Shown: positions 1-11,055, numbered from the stretch's first letter. The stretch is DNA of 64,000 bases from Malus domestica (GCF_042453785.1 NC_091673.1:5916501-5980500); one strand, 5' to 3'. The notes: a model not told the origin generated them from the letters alone. A program made the numbers and translations.

Positions 1-95
1 CATCTGATATTGCTATTTGAGAGTATGGAATGCAGATAAGAAGAGTAGATAACAATCAGTTACTGATGAGAAACAAACTGAGCAGCTTCACTTAC

Positions 96-1677
96 CTTGA
101 ATTGATTATCAGAGAAAAGCTCAAGAGCTTGTTCTCTTGTGACTTCAATACGCTCAAAAGGTTGTTTACCCTGGGGATAAAGATGCAACAAACCATTCAA
201 AGGAGTTTCAACAAGCCAGATAAAAATACTGAAGCAACAATCTGCAATCAGTCAAGGAATCTCAACAAGAAAGACAAAAATGTTGAAACAACTTATCGAT
301 TTTGCTACCCGTAAAGGAGCAAGCAATTCCTCCATACGAAAGGTGTACATTAATTTTTCTACAAGAGTGCAAACAATACCTTAACAGCCTTATCTGCCGC
401 TGATGCAATGTCCTTGAAGTGTTCGTCATTCAAGCCCAAATCGCCGTAGAACGCATCGTAATAGAAACCCTGTTATTGAATTTCACAAGCGACCCAAATG
501 AGTAATCCAGAAACTGATAGCAGTGAAGGAACTCTATACAAATTCATTTCCAAGAGTGGGAACACAAAAGTTCAATATCCATGTGATAAAATTGCATATG
601 AAAAGAACAACACAAGCACATAGAATTTCATCCAAACAGCAATGTCAACCACGGAGCAGACAAGTACAGAAGCATGTACAGACAGCAGAAAACAACTATT
701 ATATCACGGTTAGATGTGTTGCATGGTAAATTTGAAAATAAAAAGTTTTAATGAAATCATCTCCAAGACTCGATTACTTTTCACGAGAAAATTTACACAG
801 TATTTGAAGAACCAGAACTGGCATAATCCAAAAGTCATACAAATGAAAACACATGATAACATAGCATAAACAAACTAATAACTCAAAAACTCAAAGTCAA
901 TCAGCATGGTAATATATCCAAGGCTAAAGGTACATAATCAAACCTCTCCTCTAGTAGTGCACGGACCAATGCAGAGCTTGCATCCATACTCAACCTCAAG
1001 TGCCTGCAACGTATCGAAAGTCAAAAACATTATATAATCCTCAAAATGCAATCCAACAAACCATAAATTCGACAACTTTCATACCTGTCCGAGAATGTGA
1101 GCACTAGAATGCCAGAAAGTATCACGCCCTTCATCGTCTTCAAACTTGAAGAGCTTAAGCTCACAGTCCCCTTCCAGAGGACGGCCCATGTCCCATAGGT
1201 CCCCATTGACCTTTGCAATCACAGCGCTGGAAGCCAAGCTCTTGGAAATATCCTTGGCAATGTCAAATGGCGAAGTCACCCACCTCTTCCCTTCCTTCTC
1301 CTGTCCGCCCGGCAAAGTAATCCTACAAAACCCCCAAACAAAAAATCAAAATCCAAATACCCAAAACCAGGAGTGAAGAGTTAGGGCTTAGGGTTTAGTG
1401 CTTACTTGATTGGATCGGAGGGGAGGGACTGGCGGTGGGCGAGCTGCTGGGCCTGGATGGCCTCGAAGAGCTTGATGCGCTTCGGGATTACGGCCTCGAG
1501 ATACGCGTCGTCTTTCGGGTGGGGCGCCATGGCGGCGCTGTCCGTAGGGAGCTGGGGAAGAAGAGGAGGAGGAGAAGTGGAGAGTGAGGAGAATGGGGAG
1601 TAGGAGTTACGGCGGAGAAAGAAAGAGATAGCTGCTGCTGCTGGCGGCCAGGTTTTAGAAAGGGAGACCAGCTGCAT
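96..1677 (-). CDS. Threonyl-tRNA synthetase, 5' part (runs off left edge)
   Basis: Threonine-tRNA ligase charges tRNA-Thr; in plants one gene commonly serves cytosol and mitochondria. Five coding exons are visible on the minus strand: 1406-1677, 1085-1322, 944-1003, 380-469 and 96-170. They join without a frame break into 245 residues, and a donor after base 96 leads to exons outside the window. The first ~50 residues are Ser/Pro/Leu-rich with basic residues, like a mitochondrial presequence. Next come the TGS region (about residues 95-155) and the start of the editing (SAD) domain with HSSAH at 162-166 (HxxxH motif). The aminoacylation core lies off the edge. Two in-frame start codons exist, at 1675-1677 and 1528-1530 (Met50). 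A broken partial copy lies upstream at 2319-2564. Family assignment is secure from alignment to remembered plant ThrRS; targeting is inferred. Confidence 0.9.
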
Positions 1678-1787
1678 TGGGATGGATGTGTAGTTTGGGC
1701 CTCACGGGATTGGCCCTTTTGGAATTTGTTCTCCCAAACGGAGGATTTGGAATTGGAAAGCAATTCGTTGCCGCGTGTTTTGACCTT

Positions 1788-1843
1788 CCCCTCTTTTTTT
1801 TTTTCTTTTTTTTTTCTTTTTTTTTTCTTTTTTTTTTTTTTTT
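1788..1843. repeat. T-rich homopolymer/pyrimidine tract
   Basis: Runs of T interrupted by single C residues, about 110 bases upstream of the ThrRS start (A-rich on the gene's strand). It is simple sequence in the likely leader or promoter of the ThrRS gene; no specific site is recognisable. Confidence 0.8.
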
Positions 1844-2318
1844 GGTCTGCTGATTGGGGAAATGGGTTGTCCAGGTCAGTCCGGTCCCATCCCGATTCCA
1901 TGTAATGGGCTGAAAAGGTTGCGTGACTTAACTTGGCCTAATTTTTCCAAACTAGTGTTTGGTCATTTCTGGGTAGGAGTGGACACCGGCCGTGCGAGGT
2001 CTAAATTTGGAGGAACTGGTCCGGTTTCGTTTGGAAATGAAATGGGCAGGGCGGGTCGTTAATTTTAAAAAATAGAACTGGACCTAACCCGGTCTAAAAG
2101 AAATGAACAGTGCATATTTCATCTCCATATGATGGAGATGGACGGTGAAAACAATTCAGGCTAGGGACCCTTTTTTCAGAGATTTGGACTCGCGCCCACA
2201 ACGTTTTGAGTTTACAAATTTCAATCTCGTCCCATGCCCGTCCCGCGGATCCTAGACCGGTCTGCCGTCCCCATTTTTGGATGGCAATAGGTTGTGTAAT
2301 TTTCGAGATCTTTATTTG

Positions 2319-2564
2319 TCATAAACTCAATCGTTGTAAACTTTGGCGATCTCTGAGCTTAAAAGGACATTTCATAGGGTAATTCAACACACGAACAAAA
2401 TATATGCATGCAGATGACAAGATGCAACAGAAACACGTGCGTACCTTCAAACATGTAAATGCTTTGACAAAGGAAGTATTTGATATATGGGGGCCATAAC
2501 ACAAATCAACCTTGGGACAGCAGCTATATACGTTGATAGTTTCGTCTGCCGCCGAAAGTATTTG
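2319..2564 (-). pseudogene. Partial, broken copy of threonyl-tRNA synthetase exons
   Basis: On the minus strand 2564-2445 reads as a ThrRS-like segment ending with the peptide GPHISNTSFVKAFTCLK, followed by GT (a preserved splice donor). After about 90 intron-like bases an AG precedes 2352-2319, which reads RDRQSLQR before a stop. In ThrRS these segments belong to the catalytic side of the editing domain, downstream of the last exon visible in the neighbouring gene, so the cognate intact exons should lie left of base 1. The fragment has no initiator, no remaining domains and ends early. It sits 5' of the real gene in the same orientation, which suggests a tandem or local duplication followed by decay. 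Identity to ThrRS is strong; the mechanism is inferred. Confidence 0.75.
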
Positions 2565-2599
2565 TTATTTTTCGAGGTGCTCTTCGATCAGCTCTGCTA

Positions 2600-4349
2600 T
2601 CTGTTCTACATCAACTAGTGTTACCAACCTCCTCAATAAGTGTCCTTCGTGCAATTATAAGACTGTAATCTAAATTGAGTTGTGGAATTAGGACAAACAA
2701 ATGCATGCTAAATTTTGAAGTGGGGCATCGCACAAATTAACTTTGGGAATGCAGGTTAGTAGTAAGAAACAAGTCATGCATTGGAATTGCCTGCACCAAA
2801 TAAAAAAACCAAGTTGTCTTGTCGCGGGTCTACTACGGGGTTTCACCACAACGGAGTCCATCAATATGGACACATGCACAACCATGTGCGTTCCGTTCCC
2901 ACCACAGGGGCTACTCCAGCTAAGTACCAAATTGCAACGGCGGCCACTGTACTACTGCTAGTTATAGCTTCTCGTTTGGTGGACAAGACAAGTAGTAGCC
3001 TAGTGCGTTGGATACGTTTAAGGACAAATACTTCTTATGTTTATGGCCTCAATCACTCATTTTTCAATCACGACGTGTCATCGTTTCAAGTCTAGGATTC
3101 AGCTCGAGAACCCTAAAACCTATGATTTAACTCGATAACCCTAAAGCCTATGATTCAACTCAAGAAACTATGTACGCCGAAACCAACATATACACATGAC
3201 AGCCAAACTCAATCTATCCTCTTAGTCATGTGTAACACGAAATATAGGATTTGATTAACCTTATCTTCTCCAATCAAATGTAATCCATGGCATTACAAAT
3301 TTACAGTCGTATCTAATCAAATTCATTACACACTTGTGAGTTTTGGGTACCTTTCAACCAGCATAGACGCACCAACTTCGCTAAGATAAGCTAAGCTTAG
3401 ATATAACTAGACAGGTGGACAAAGAGACTCCTTTGAACCCCTCAACCACTAGATCTCTAAAAGCTACTAGCTTGATCGATCTACCACTACTACTAGTGCG
3501 TACCCTACTAGACTCAAGTCTCATATGGGTTTGTAATTCATATTATATGAGGTCCCCACCACATTGCGCCTGTGCATGTGACTTTGTTTTTGGTTTTTAT
3601 TCATGGCGATCCACAGCTCGTGTACCTCGATCTCTCTATTTCCGTAACGTTGTCTCGATGGAACGTGGTGTGTCTACAGTTGTTCATTACAGTAGGATTA
3701 TTATTATATATAACCACACACTTAGTCCTTATGAATTGACATTGTCTTTGGATCTCTGTATTCAGAGTCTGCGGACTTTGAGATCTAGACAACTCATTTT
3801 AAATCTTGTGCCCTCCTCTCCCTCATTAGCCCATCCTATTAGCCAACCTCACACAAATTAAGAGTCTGAATCTCTCTCTCCCCTTGAATGCCCTAATCTC
3901 TGAGTCTGCTGGCTCCAAACTTCGAGTTCCGGAGAGAATCTCGGTCTAGTCCCAAACCATCACCAATAGCTGCTTAAAAAGCAGAGAAATATAATAGAAT
4001 GTTGTTAGGTCTTAGGTCTTACATATATTTATTCATTTTTACGTGTAAATTACAATCTAGTATATATATATATATATAATTAATTCATAAAATCATAAAA
4101 GTAAAGTTGGTATGATAATTTAGATACCCGAAAAACTTGCTCTCTATGTAAAAGAAGTCAAATTATTTCTATATATTATATTCCTTTGGTTTTCACCTGA
4201 TCAATTAATTATATTGACTCGATGGACTGTTCGCAACAACTTATCGCGAAATTTCTAAAACAAATATGATGTCAATGATCATAGTTTTCGGTTACTATGG
4301 AATCAATAGTCACAACAGATCAGTTGACATGCCACGTGCATGTATATAT
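2600..4349. other. Intergenic, no gene recognised
   Basis: Only short open frames without recognisable domains occur here. The stretch holds a 28-bp tandem repeat (listed separately) and a short TA run at 4061-4078. I see no convincing coding, RNA or transposon feature in the rest. Confidence 0.5.
3096..3172. repeat. 28-bp tandem repeat, about 2.7 copies
   Basis: Units start at 3096, 3124 and 3152, each beginning GATTCA/GATTTA and containing ACTCGA.AACCCTAAA with a few substitutions; the third unit is truncated. The embedded AACCCTAAA resembles a plant telomere-type unit, but the units do not form a telomeric array. Confidence 0.75.
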
Positions 4350-4357
4350 GGAATGCA

Positions 4358-4557
4358 GGGAACGGGATCTTCTCCGAATTCCAATAATCTGAGCCTAAGG
4401 ATTAAATGATCTAAGTCGTTGAAATTTGATCTAACGGATATAAACAGGTGATCTTTTTAAAAGTTATAATAATTGTAACTGTTTGATCAAATTTTAAATG
4501 TCCGGATCAAATGATCATTGGGCTCAGATTATTGGGATCCGGAAAGGATCCGGTTCC
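4358..4557. mobile_element. MITE, 200 bp, 8-bp target duplication
   Basis: Terminal inverted repeats of about 37 bp are visible: the left end starts GGGAACGGGATC and both ends share CCAATAATCTGAGCC. The element is flanked on both sides by GGAATGCA (4350-4357 and 4558-4565), an 8-bp direct repeat as expected for hAT-type (or short Mutator-type) insertion. There is no coding potential, so it is a non-autonomous miniature element. Confidence 0.8.
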
Positions 4558-4631
4558 GGAATGCATAATGTAAGTGGCCACCAATTTGACCTCCAAAAAA
4601 TCATGTCAAAGCTTTAAGTCGTGCATCATGT

Positions 4632-4634
<3 letters not shown>

Positions 4635-4679
<45 letters not shown>

Positions 4680-4681
4680 TT
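4635..4681. repeat. (TA)n microsatellite followed by T run
   Basis: About 36 bases of alternating T and A followed by eleven T. Similar but shorter TA runs occur at 4061-4078 and 6569-6591. Likely length-polymorphic. Confidence 0.9.
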
Positions 4682-4743
4682 CCAAGCATTATGTAGATAT
4701 ATGAAGTTATTTATATTCATTTTTCATTTATAAGAAAAATTAG

Positions 4744-5632
4744 AATATGATCCTTATTTACTAATGTTTATTAACTGAGATCTTATTAGTTTTTAGATTT
4801 TGGTCGAAGTTCTTAACATTAATGTGTTGATGAATTTACATGCAAGTAAGTTGCATAATTTTTTAAAATAAAAATTAGTAATTGATTTAGAGTTTTAATA
4901 CTCATGTCCTTATTAAACTTCTAATTAAATTTCAATTCCAAATATTTTCAAAATGAAAAATAATAAATTAGAATAAGTTTGGACCCATTAATTTTTTAAT
5001 AAAAAGATTTTTAATTTTTTATCTTAAATGTACATTCATATAAATTTTTTAATTTAATCTTAAATGTATCCATTCTTAAATATATCAATTTATTATATGT
5101 AAAATGTATCATTTTTTAATATTAAAATGTACTCATTTTTTTTAGTATAAAATGTACCCATTTTTTGAAATATCCATTCTTTGTTATCCATTTTTTAGAT
5201 TTATATGGGTACATTCTATTTTGTTGATTAATTTGAAAATGTATCCATGTCAATTTAATCAAAGAAATTTAATAATTTTAAGCCTAATATATGTTATTTT
5301 TTTGTGGTTAGTTACATCAGTAATGCCAGCTCAGCTATTAGTTTGTTAACAGTTTTGGTACAATAATTTTTTTGTTAATTTTGATGAATGTACCCATGTT
5401 TATACATATAATATATTGGAGAGTGTAATTTATCCTTTAATATTTTTAATCCCACCAATTATGTGTTTTATTTAAAATCTCATTAATATAAACAACTTCA
5501 TATTTCAATTTTTAATTTGAAAAATATAACAACCTACATAGAAATACATCATTACATTAATGTCAAAGACTTCGATCAAAAACTAAAAGCCAACCAAGTT
5601 TCAGTCAATGAACATTGATAGCTAGAGACTGC
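4744..5632. mobile_element. Inverted-repeat element with AT-rich minisatellite core
   Basis: The left end (4744-4840) and the reverse complement of the right end (5535-5632) match over roughly 90 bp with mismatches. Both share TTTTTAG, GGTCGAAG/GATCGAAG and ACATTAATGT in the same order. The interior carries diverged copies of a unit around AAATGTACCCATTTTTT (about 5040-5240). No transposase frame is present. It is probably an old non-autonomous DNA transposon; the superfamily cannot be assigned because no clear target duplication is seen. Confidence 0.6.
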
Positions 5633-5831
5633 ATTAAAAGTCTCCCATTTTTCTAACTATATTGTAGCAAGTGGTGCATTGCCTCAGTAGATAATAATTT
5701 TTTTCTAATCTACTGTGTTTTAGGTTTAATTTTTCTTCTTCTTTATTATAACTTAGAATTGTTGTATCTCCTGTAATATATAAAATTTTGTGTATAAAAA
5801 AGTAAATTCTTGTATTGCAAAGAGTAATTTT

Positions 5832-5948
5832 CCCACTCTTTTTAGCTTCTCACACACCCGTCTTTATTTCGGCAATCGGAATGAATAAATCAAATGAAAT
5901 CAACGGCCCAAATTAAAAATAGATGTGTAAGAGGCTAAAAAGAGGGTG
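5832..5948. mobile_element. MITE, about 117 bp
   Basis: Left CACTCTTTTTAGCTTCTCACACACC and the right end (reverse complement CACCCTCTTTTTAGCCTCTTACACA) form imperfect terminal repeats of about 27 bp. The layout resembles the elements at 20124-20270 and 40681-40827. No coding content. Confidence 0.65.
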
Positions 5949-5950
5949 CA

Positions 5951-6112
5951 TATTATCTCTCAAATTCTGTTCTTGCTCAACTAAACATGATCAAATTGCC
6001 ACAATACATATGTCGCCTGCAATACGCTTCATATTATCTCTCAAATTCTATTCTTGCTCAACTAAACATGATCAAATTGCCACAATACATATGTCGCCTG
6101 CAATACGCTTCA
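5951..6112. repeat. Perfect-looking 81-bp tandem duplication
   Basis: 5951-6031 and 6032-6112 are the same 81 bases with a single G/A difference (ATTCTGTTC versus ATTCTATTC). The near-identity points to a recent duplication, while surrounding DNA is single-copy. An open frame runs through both copies only because 81 is a multiple of three; it has no recognisable domain. Confidence 0.9.
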
Positions 6113-8631
6113 TTCAACATCAAATGGCTATAGCAACCAGAAGGAAGGTGACATGACATGCCTACCGGATCCATTCCTCAGTCGGTTCAGATTAAAAGTC
6201 AAGTAATGTCAATGCGATCAAACATCTATTTTAGAACGCTGTATTTGATATAAATCCAGATTATTGCCAGCAAGCATGCTTCTTAATGTTAAATAATAAT
6301 TGGCTTCTCTCTGCGACAATGCATATGACGGCCGACTTGTTTGCATTAACTCAGCCCACGAGCTACGTGTGTGCTTATATACAAACAACAATAACAATCA
6401 AACTTTATCTCACTAAGTGGAGTCGGTTGTATGGAATTTAGAACGTCACTGCACACTCATGAAGTGTATATATAAATATGTCATCATCATACCTCACATG
6501 CTTGTGTTCAATGTCGCTCTTAAGCCCTGGAAATTTTTCCGATCGGCCTGGGGACCGCTAGGGCATACATATATATATATATATATATATAAATACACTA
6601 AAATAGCTGGTGTGCTAATTCATCTTTTCACCGAGATTTGTTTTTATGCAATCCATAGGCTAGCTGGACGGGTGCAACTAAACCCGAAACTTTTTGCTAG
6701 GGTTGGCCTTGGTAGTTTCATATACACGAGACGTGGTTAGAATTTGTGTATGTTTTACATTCTGATATGAGGATTGACGTTTCACATTCCACATCTTCCT
6801 ACTTCAAAAAGTTAATATCACTTAATCCTCTGTATTGTTTTTAACTGAAAATATGAGTACACCCGTTGAAATTCAATTTTCTTTAATTAAAACCCATCAT
6901 GATAATTTTTTCTAACAAAAACCCAATGACTAGGCTCCAACTAAGCAATATCCATAATTAAGTTTGACTTGGCAAAATTTGTATTTTTGGATGTCTAAAT
7001 TACCCCTAATAACACTTACTTTGTGTCTCTCACTTATTATCTACATTTATTTTACATTATTTCATTCAATTAAATGTTCAAATACCTTATGGGGACTTGG
7101 AAAAAAATTTAAATGTCATAATTCCTATGTATTTAATAGCAAAATTTTACATGATACCAATGTTCCTTGTATAGTTGTTTTCACATGATGCTAACAGGTA
7201 AATTAGTATATCCTACAATATAAAAAAGCTATTTTATTCAAAATTATCAATATTTTAAATGTAACTTAGGTAAATTATTTTGCACAACATATATAACAAT
7301 ATAAGTTCCTAGTAAATTATGTAATGATCCATGCAAAATAATTTACCTACAAAATAAATAAATATTTTTTATTCAAAAATAATTAAATACCAATATTTTG
7401 CAAAATTATATATATATAAAACAATTTACCTACATGCAAAATAATTTACCTACAAAATAAAAGAGTGTCGATTGATTGCACACTCTATATAATAATAACA
7501 AAATGTGGCTATTATATATGTAATATCACATGAGAAATAATTTACCTACAAAATAAATAAATGTTTTTAGCCAATTGATTCAAATTAATTAATTACATAT
7601 TATTTTACATAAAAATATAGATAAATTATTTGTACGCATATATATAATTTTAACAAAATGTGTCTAATACATACATGCAAAATAATTTACCTACAATGAT
7701 TGTCAAACAAATAAAAGAAATTAAACATATGATGGTAAGAGAAGTATAAAGTAGATAATTCCATAATAATAAGGCACTTATTTCTCACAATTATGATGAA
7801 TAATTAAATTCATTAACATAATTAGAGTGTTGTGGCACAATTGTAAATAGTTTGAAAATAATAGGTATTTATTTGTTTACATGGCAGTCTACTTCAAATT
7901 TGAGTTTTATTTGGATGTTTAAAATGAGATAGGTTTTTGTCAAGAAAATAAGTGTTGCATAAGTTTATATCTAAAGAACCCTAGTTCCGGTGGAACAACA
8001 TCAAGTTGATATGTATACTCCAAGTTCAAATATTTTAGCCTTAATAAGGCCTTCGATTCAAAGGGTGATCACATTCTAATTATATCAGATGACGTGATAA
8101 ATGATATATGCAGCTAGATAATATTCAATAAGATATGTTTATTAATTGATATGCATTTACACATAATAAAGTAGTAAAATGTGGTATAAAATTGTTATGT
8201 ACTATAGGGTTAGGGTTTAGGTCACGTTGTGTATCCTACACGCTTCCAGAGAATTTTTAATGATGAACGTAAACACAACATTTTGTTTTCATTCATAACT
8301 AAACATATATACTGTATTTTTGTGTCAATATTTTAATACCACGTGATGAAGCAAGTGGTGTATATATACGATCAAGATCTAATAAGATAATGTACAAATT
8401 ACTTATCAAATCATGTGATACGAAAATGTGATGTGTTGAAACATTATTGTTTGCTATAATTATTCATCGATGATTATGGACATTGGACAAGTTGGCAAAG
8501 ATCGTGCCCATTCTACCCTCTTTCCATTCATACATATTTCTGATTTCAATCATCGTTTACCTAAATAAGAAAATTATCGTTCATCACATAACACATGTTT
8601 TCTTATCTAACATAATATATTTGGAAAGAGA
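6113..8631. other. AT-rich intergenic DNA with a recurring motif
   Basis: No gene recognised. Between about 7261 and 7700 the sequence AATAATTTACCTAC recurs at least five times on the plus strand (near 7340, 7425-7450, 7537 and 7679) and once inverted near 7268, often followed by AAAATAAATAAA. A TA microsatellite lies at 6569-6591. The rest appears to be old repeat-derived sequence. Confidence 0.5.
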
Positions 8632-8788
8632 AATGCTAGGGAGACTAAATTAGCAAACCAAATGAAATGTCATCAATACAAAATGAGCATATTTATCAAC
8701 GATTAAGTAATAATTCAATCACCAACTTACAAGTCATTTAGTTTACAAAATTTAATCTACAAACTATGTCTTCCTAACATTACTCATT
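8632..8788. mobile_element. MITE-like inverted repeat
   Basis: The left end GAGAAATGCTAGGGAGAC and the reverse complement of the right end, GAGTAATGTTAGGAAGAC, form imperfect terminal repeats around a non-coding AT-rich core of about 157 bp. A related element begins with AAAATGCTAGG at about 9271. Confidence 0.55.
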
Positions 8789-8954
8789 TGAAAAAGAAGG
8801 TGGATATTTGAACACAATGAGGAGGAACATGCCCTATTGGGTCCAACCACGTCACTAAACCCACTTGATTAATTATCCATTCACATTGGTTACGTTTCAA
8901 TTCAAATTTTCGCCTGGCAACACATTATGGCGCAAATTAATTAATCAATTTAGG

Positions 8955-9108
8955 ATGGTGCAATTTGTACGCCCATTTTTACCTCTCATACTCTTATTAA
9001 TTTTTAGTTATTAATCTTATTCAATTTGCTCAATCCAACGGTCAAAATTTGAAAAAAAAAATATGTGAAATCAAAAATAAGTTTATGGATGGCACTACCC
9101 TTAATTTA
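8955..9108. mobile_element. Degenerate MITE related to the 20-kb copy
   Basis: Contains GCCCATTTTTACCTCTCATAC followed by ATTAATTTTT, matching the left end of the element at 20124-20270. The opposite end (ATGGATGGCACTACCC) is a poor inverted match, so this is an old or partly rearranged copy. Confidence 0.45.
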
Positions 9109-9270
9109 TTATTCCTCAAAGCAAATGTTGTACTAGGATACATATATCACCAGATTTTGTAATGAAATGTTGCTTCGACCAAAAATAAATAAATTAAACC
9201 AACGATTCTAAATCTTCACATCCCGTGTATAGCTAAGAACTCTCCTGGAACCTAGTTTGGACAACGAACT

Positions 9271-9448
9271 AAAGAAAATGCTAGGAAAATTATATTTTTG
9301 AATCATATTTTGTTAATTATATAATGTAACGGTTGATGTTAACTTATATATTTAATAATTAAAAAAAATTCAACCACCAACCATCACATCATATAATTTA
9401 AAAAAACAAAATTTAAATAAATAATCTATCTAACATTACCTCCAAACT
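9271..9448. mobile_element. MITE-like inverted repeat, second copy
   Basis: Starts AAAATGCTAGG and ends with the complement of GTAATGTTAGATAGA; the core includes TATAATGTAACGG on one side and an imperfect complement on the other. Same family as 8632-8788 by its ends. No coding content. Confidence 0.45.
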
Positions 9449-9449
9449 A

Positions 9450-10400
9450 AATACTAAATTCCTAGTGTGATGGATTCTGAGCCCCGAGACACGGGTGTTC
9501 GAGAAACGGGTGACGCGGAGGATTACATATGGACACGTGTGGGGATGCCAACTGTCGGGATTCGGGGACGATGACAGATGTGGCATACAAGTTTAGAAAT
9601 CATAAGGTTATAGGTAGTACCTTAGAGTGGTGTGGTGAGAGAGATTCTCAAATTCCCTCAGATCACTAATTACATGCAAGTATGTCTAAATTTCTAGCAA
9701 CGTAAGGCTTTCTATCACTTTTTAAGCGTTGTCTAAGAATTTTATGTCCGAGTGAACGAAAGAAATTTTTTTGAGTGTGATTGACATTGGTCTAACTTAA
9801 TTAGTATTATTAATTTATATGTTATAAGACGACATTGTTGATATACTAACCCTACAAAAATTCTATTCTAGAGTATGAAAAACATCATACGTTCTTCCTT
9901 GATGAGTACCAAAAAAGAAATGAAGGGCAAATTTTTTTTCAAAGTTCCAACCACATGATTCACGATTATCTGAATATTAAATCAATCCATTTTAGTTTTG
10001 AGTAGGATAACTAATGTTACATTATGTCAAAATTTTGAGGGACGAACCAACGACTCTTTACTAATTACACTTATATTGTTTCCAACTTAATCGCACGTGC
10101 AATGAACTAGGCGTGAAATCTTATTACAAAAAACCTTAATACATCTAAAAATTTAAAAGTTGAATCAGATATTTGTTTCCAACTTTTATTTCTTTAAAAA
10201 AAAGAATTAGCTGGTGGCTTCGCCACTACAATCCATATTTCTGGAGACCACAAAAACTTACATAGGTGTGTAATATTTACAAGTGTGAAGTTTTATGACA
10301 AACATTGATGCAATTAAAACTTGAATATAAACTACTATAAAAAAATTTGTATTCTTCCACACGGTATAGCAGTCATATCGAAAACCTAGCTAGAGGGGCT
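9450..10400. other. Intergenic, nothing assigned
   Basis: No gene, RNA or well-bounded repeat recognised. Short open frames here lack domain similarity and codon bias. Confidence 0.5.
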
Positions 10401-10406
10401 GGCAGA

Positions 10407-10412
10407 CACGTG
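10407..10412. promoter_or_regulatory. G-box CACGTG upstream of small HLH gene
   Basis: A perfect palindromic CACGTG about 380 bases before the start codon of the HLH gene. G-boxes are the binding sites of canonical bHLH and bZIP factors in plants; that it controls this gene is an inference. Confidence 0.4.
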
Positions 10413-10610
10413 CATGGGTCTCTTTGGAGGTAAAGTCTAAAGGGGGTCCCCCCATATGGCAAACGACAACAAAATTGTGTTCGTGAGAGAAAATTCGAAG
10501 GTGTCCCTCGGCCCACACACGTCCAAAATGCCAAATTACAAACAAAATAATGAATTGCTCGGCTCACATGGCCCCGTCGTCCTATTTACTATTTAGTAGT
10601 GTTGCCTTCA

Positions 10611-10618
10611 TTTATAGA
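10611..10618 (+). promoter_or_regulatory. Probable TATA box of small HLH gene
   Basis: TTTATAGA lies about 175 bases before the start codon, followed by a pyrimidine-rich stretch with CATCATTCATC and TCTCTC typical of plant transcription starts. This implies a leader of about 145 bases. There is no upstream ATG between 10640 and 10789. Confidence 0.5.
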
Positions 10619-10788
10619 GCATAGCCCTCAGCCCTCTTCCATCATTCATCATCTCTCTCAATTCTGGAAGCAAACTTTCAACAAATCATTCTTTCTCTGG
10701 GTTTCCTTGGCAATTTTTGGGTTGCCTTTGCCTTTGTACAGGTAACATTATTTGTACTTGCTAGCAAGCTTGGAAACTACCATACATT

Positions 10789-11055
10789 ATGAATAATTTT
10801 CATGGCCTGAGAGGTTATTCTTCGCCATCTAAGATGAAGACGATGAAGATGAGGAGGCGGAGGCAGGCGGTGGGAGGTCGTGGTGGAGGAGGCAGGTCGA
10901 TGGTGCAAGTGAAGGTGAAGAAGCTGCAAATGTTGATTCCAGGAGGGAGAAGGTTGAAGGCGGACCGGCTTTTTCTTCAAACCGCGGATTATATACTTCA
11001 GCTGAGGTTGCAACTTAATGTTTTGCAAGCGCTTTCCAAGATTTACAAGCTATGA
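10789..11055 (+). CDS. Small atypical HLH protein, UPBEAT1-like
   Basis: An 88-residue single-exon protein. Residues 16-36 are rich in Lys/Arg/Gly (MRRRRQ, RGGGGR). Residues 39-85 form an HLH-like region: helix 1 VKVKKLQMLIPGG, then a short loop and helix 2 starting DRLFLQTADYILQLRLQ. The LFLQTADYI.L signature and tiny size match plant atypical bHLH proteins of the UPBEAT1/PAR-like group. These lack the His-Glu-Arg DNA-contact residues and are thought to act by dimerising with other bHLH proteins; UPB1 itself represses peroxidase genes in Arabidopsis roots. No intron is needed and the stop follows the HLH closely, as in the family. Subgroup placement is less certain than the HLH call. Confidence 0.75.
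   Translation: MNNFHGLRGYSSPSKMKTMKMRRRRQAVGGRGGGGRSMVQVKVKKLQMLIPGGRRLKADRLFLQTADYILQLRLQLNVLQALSKIYKL

Noticed and set aside
3105..3145. AACCCTAAA resembling telomeric repeats
   Set aside because: Only isolated units inside a 28-bp repeat, not a telomere-type array.
3415..3861. 148-codon open frame on the plus strand
   Set aside because: No recognisable domain, mixed codon use, no clear promoter or splice context; likely chance.
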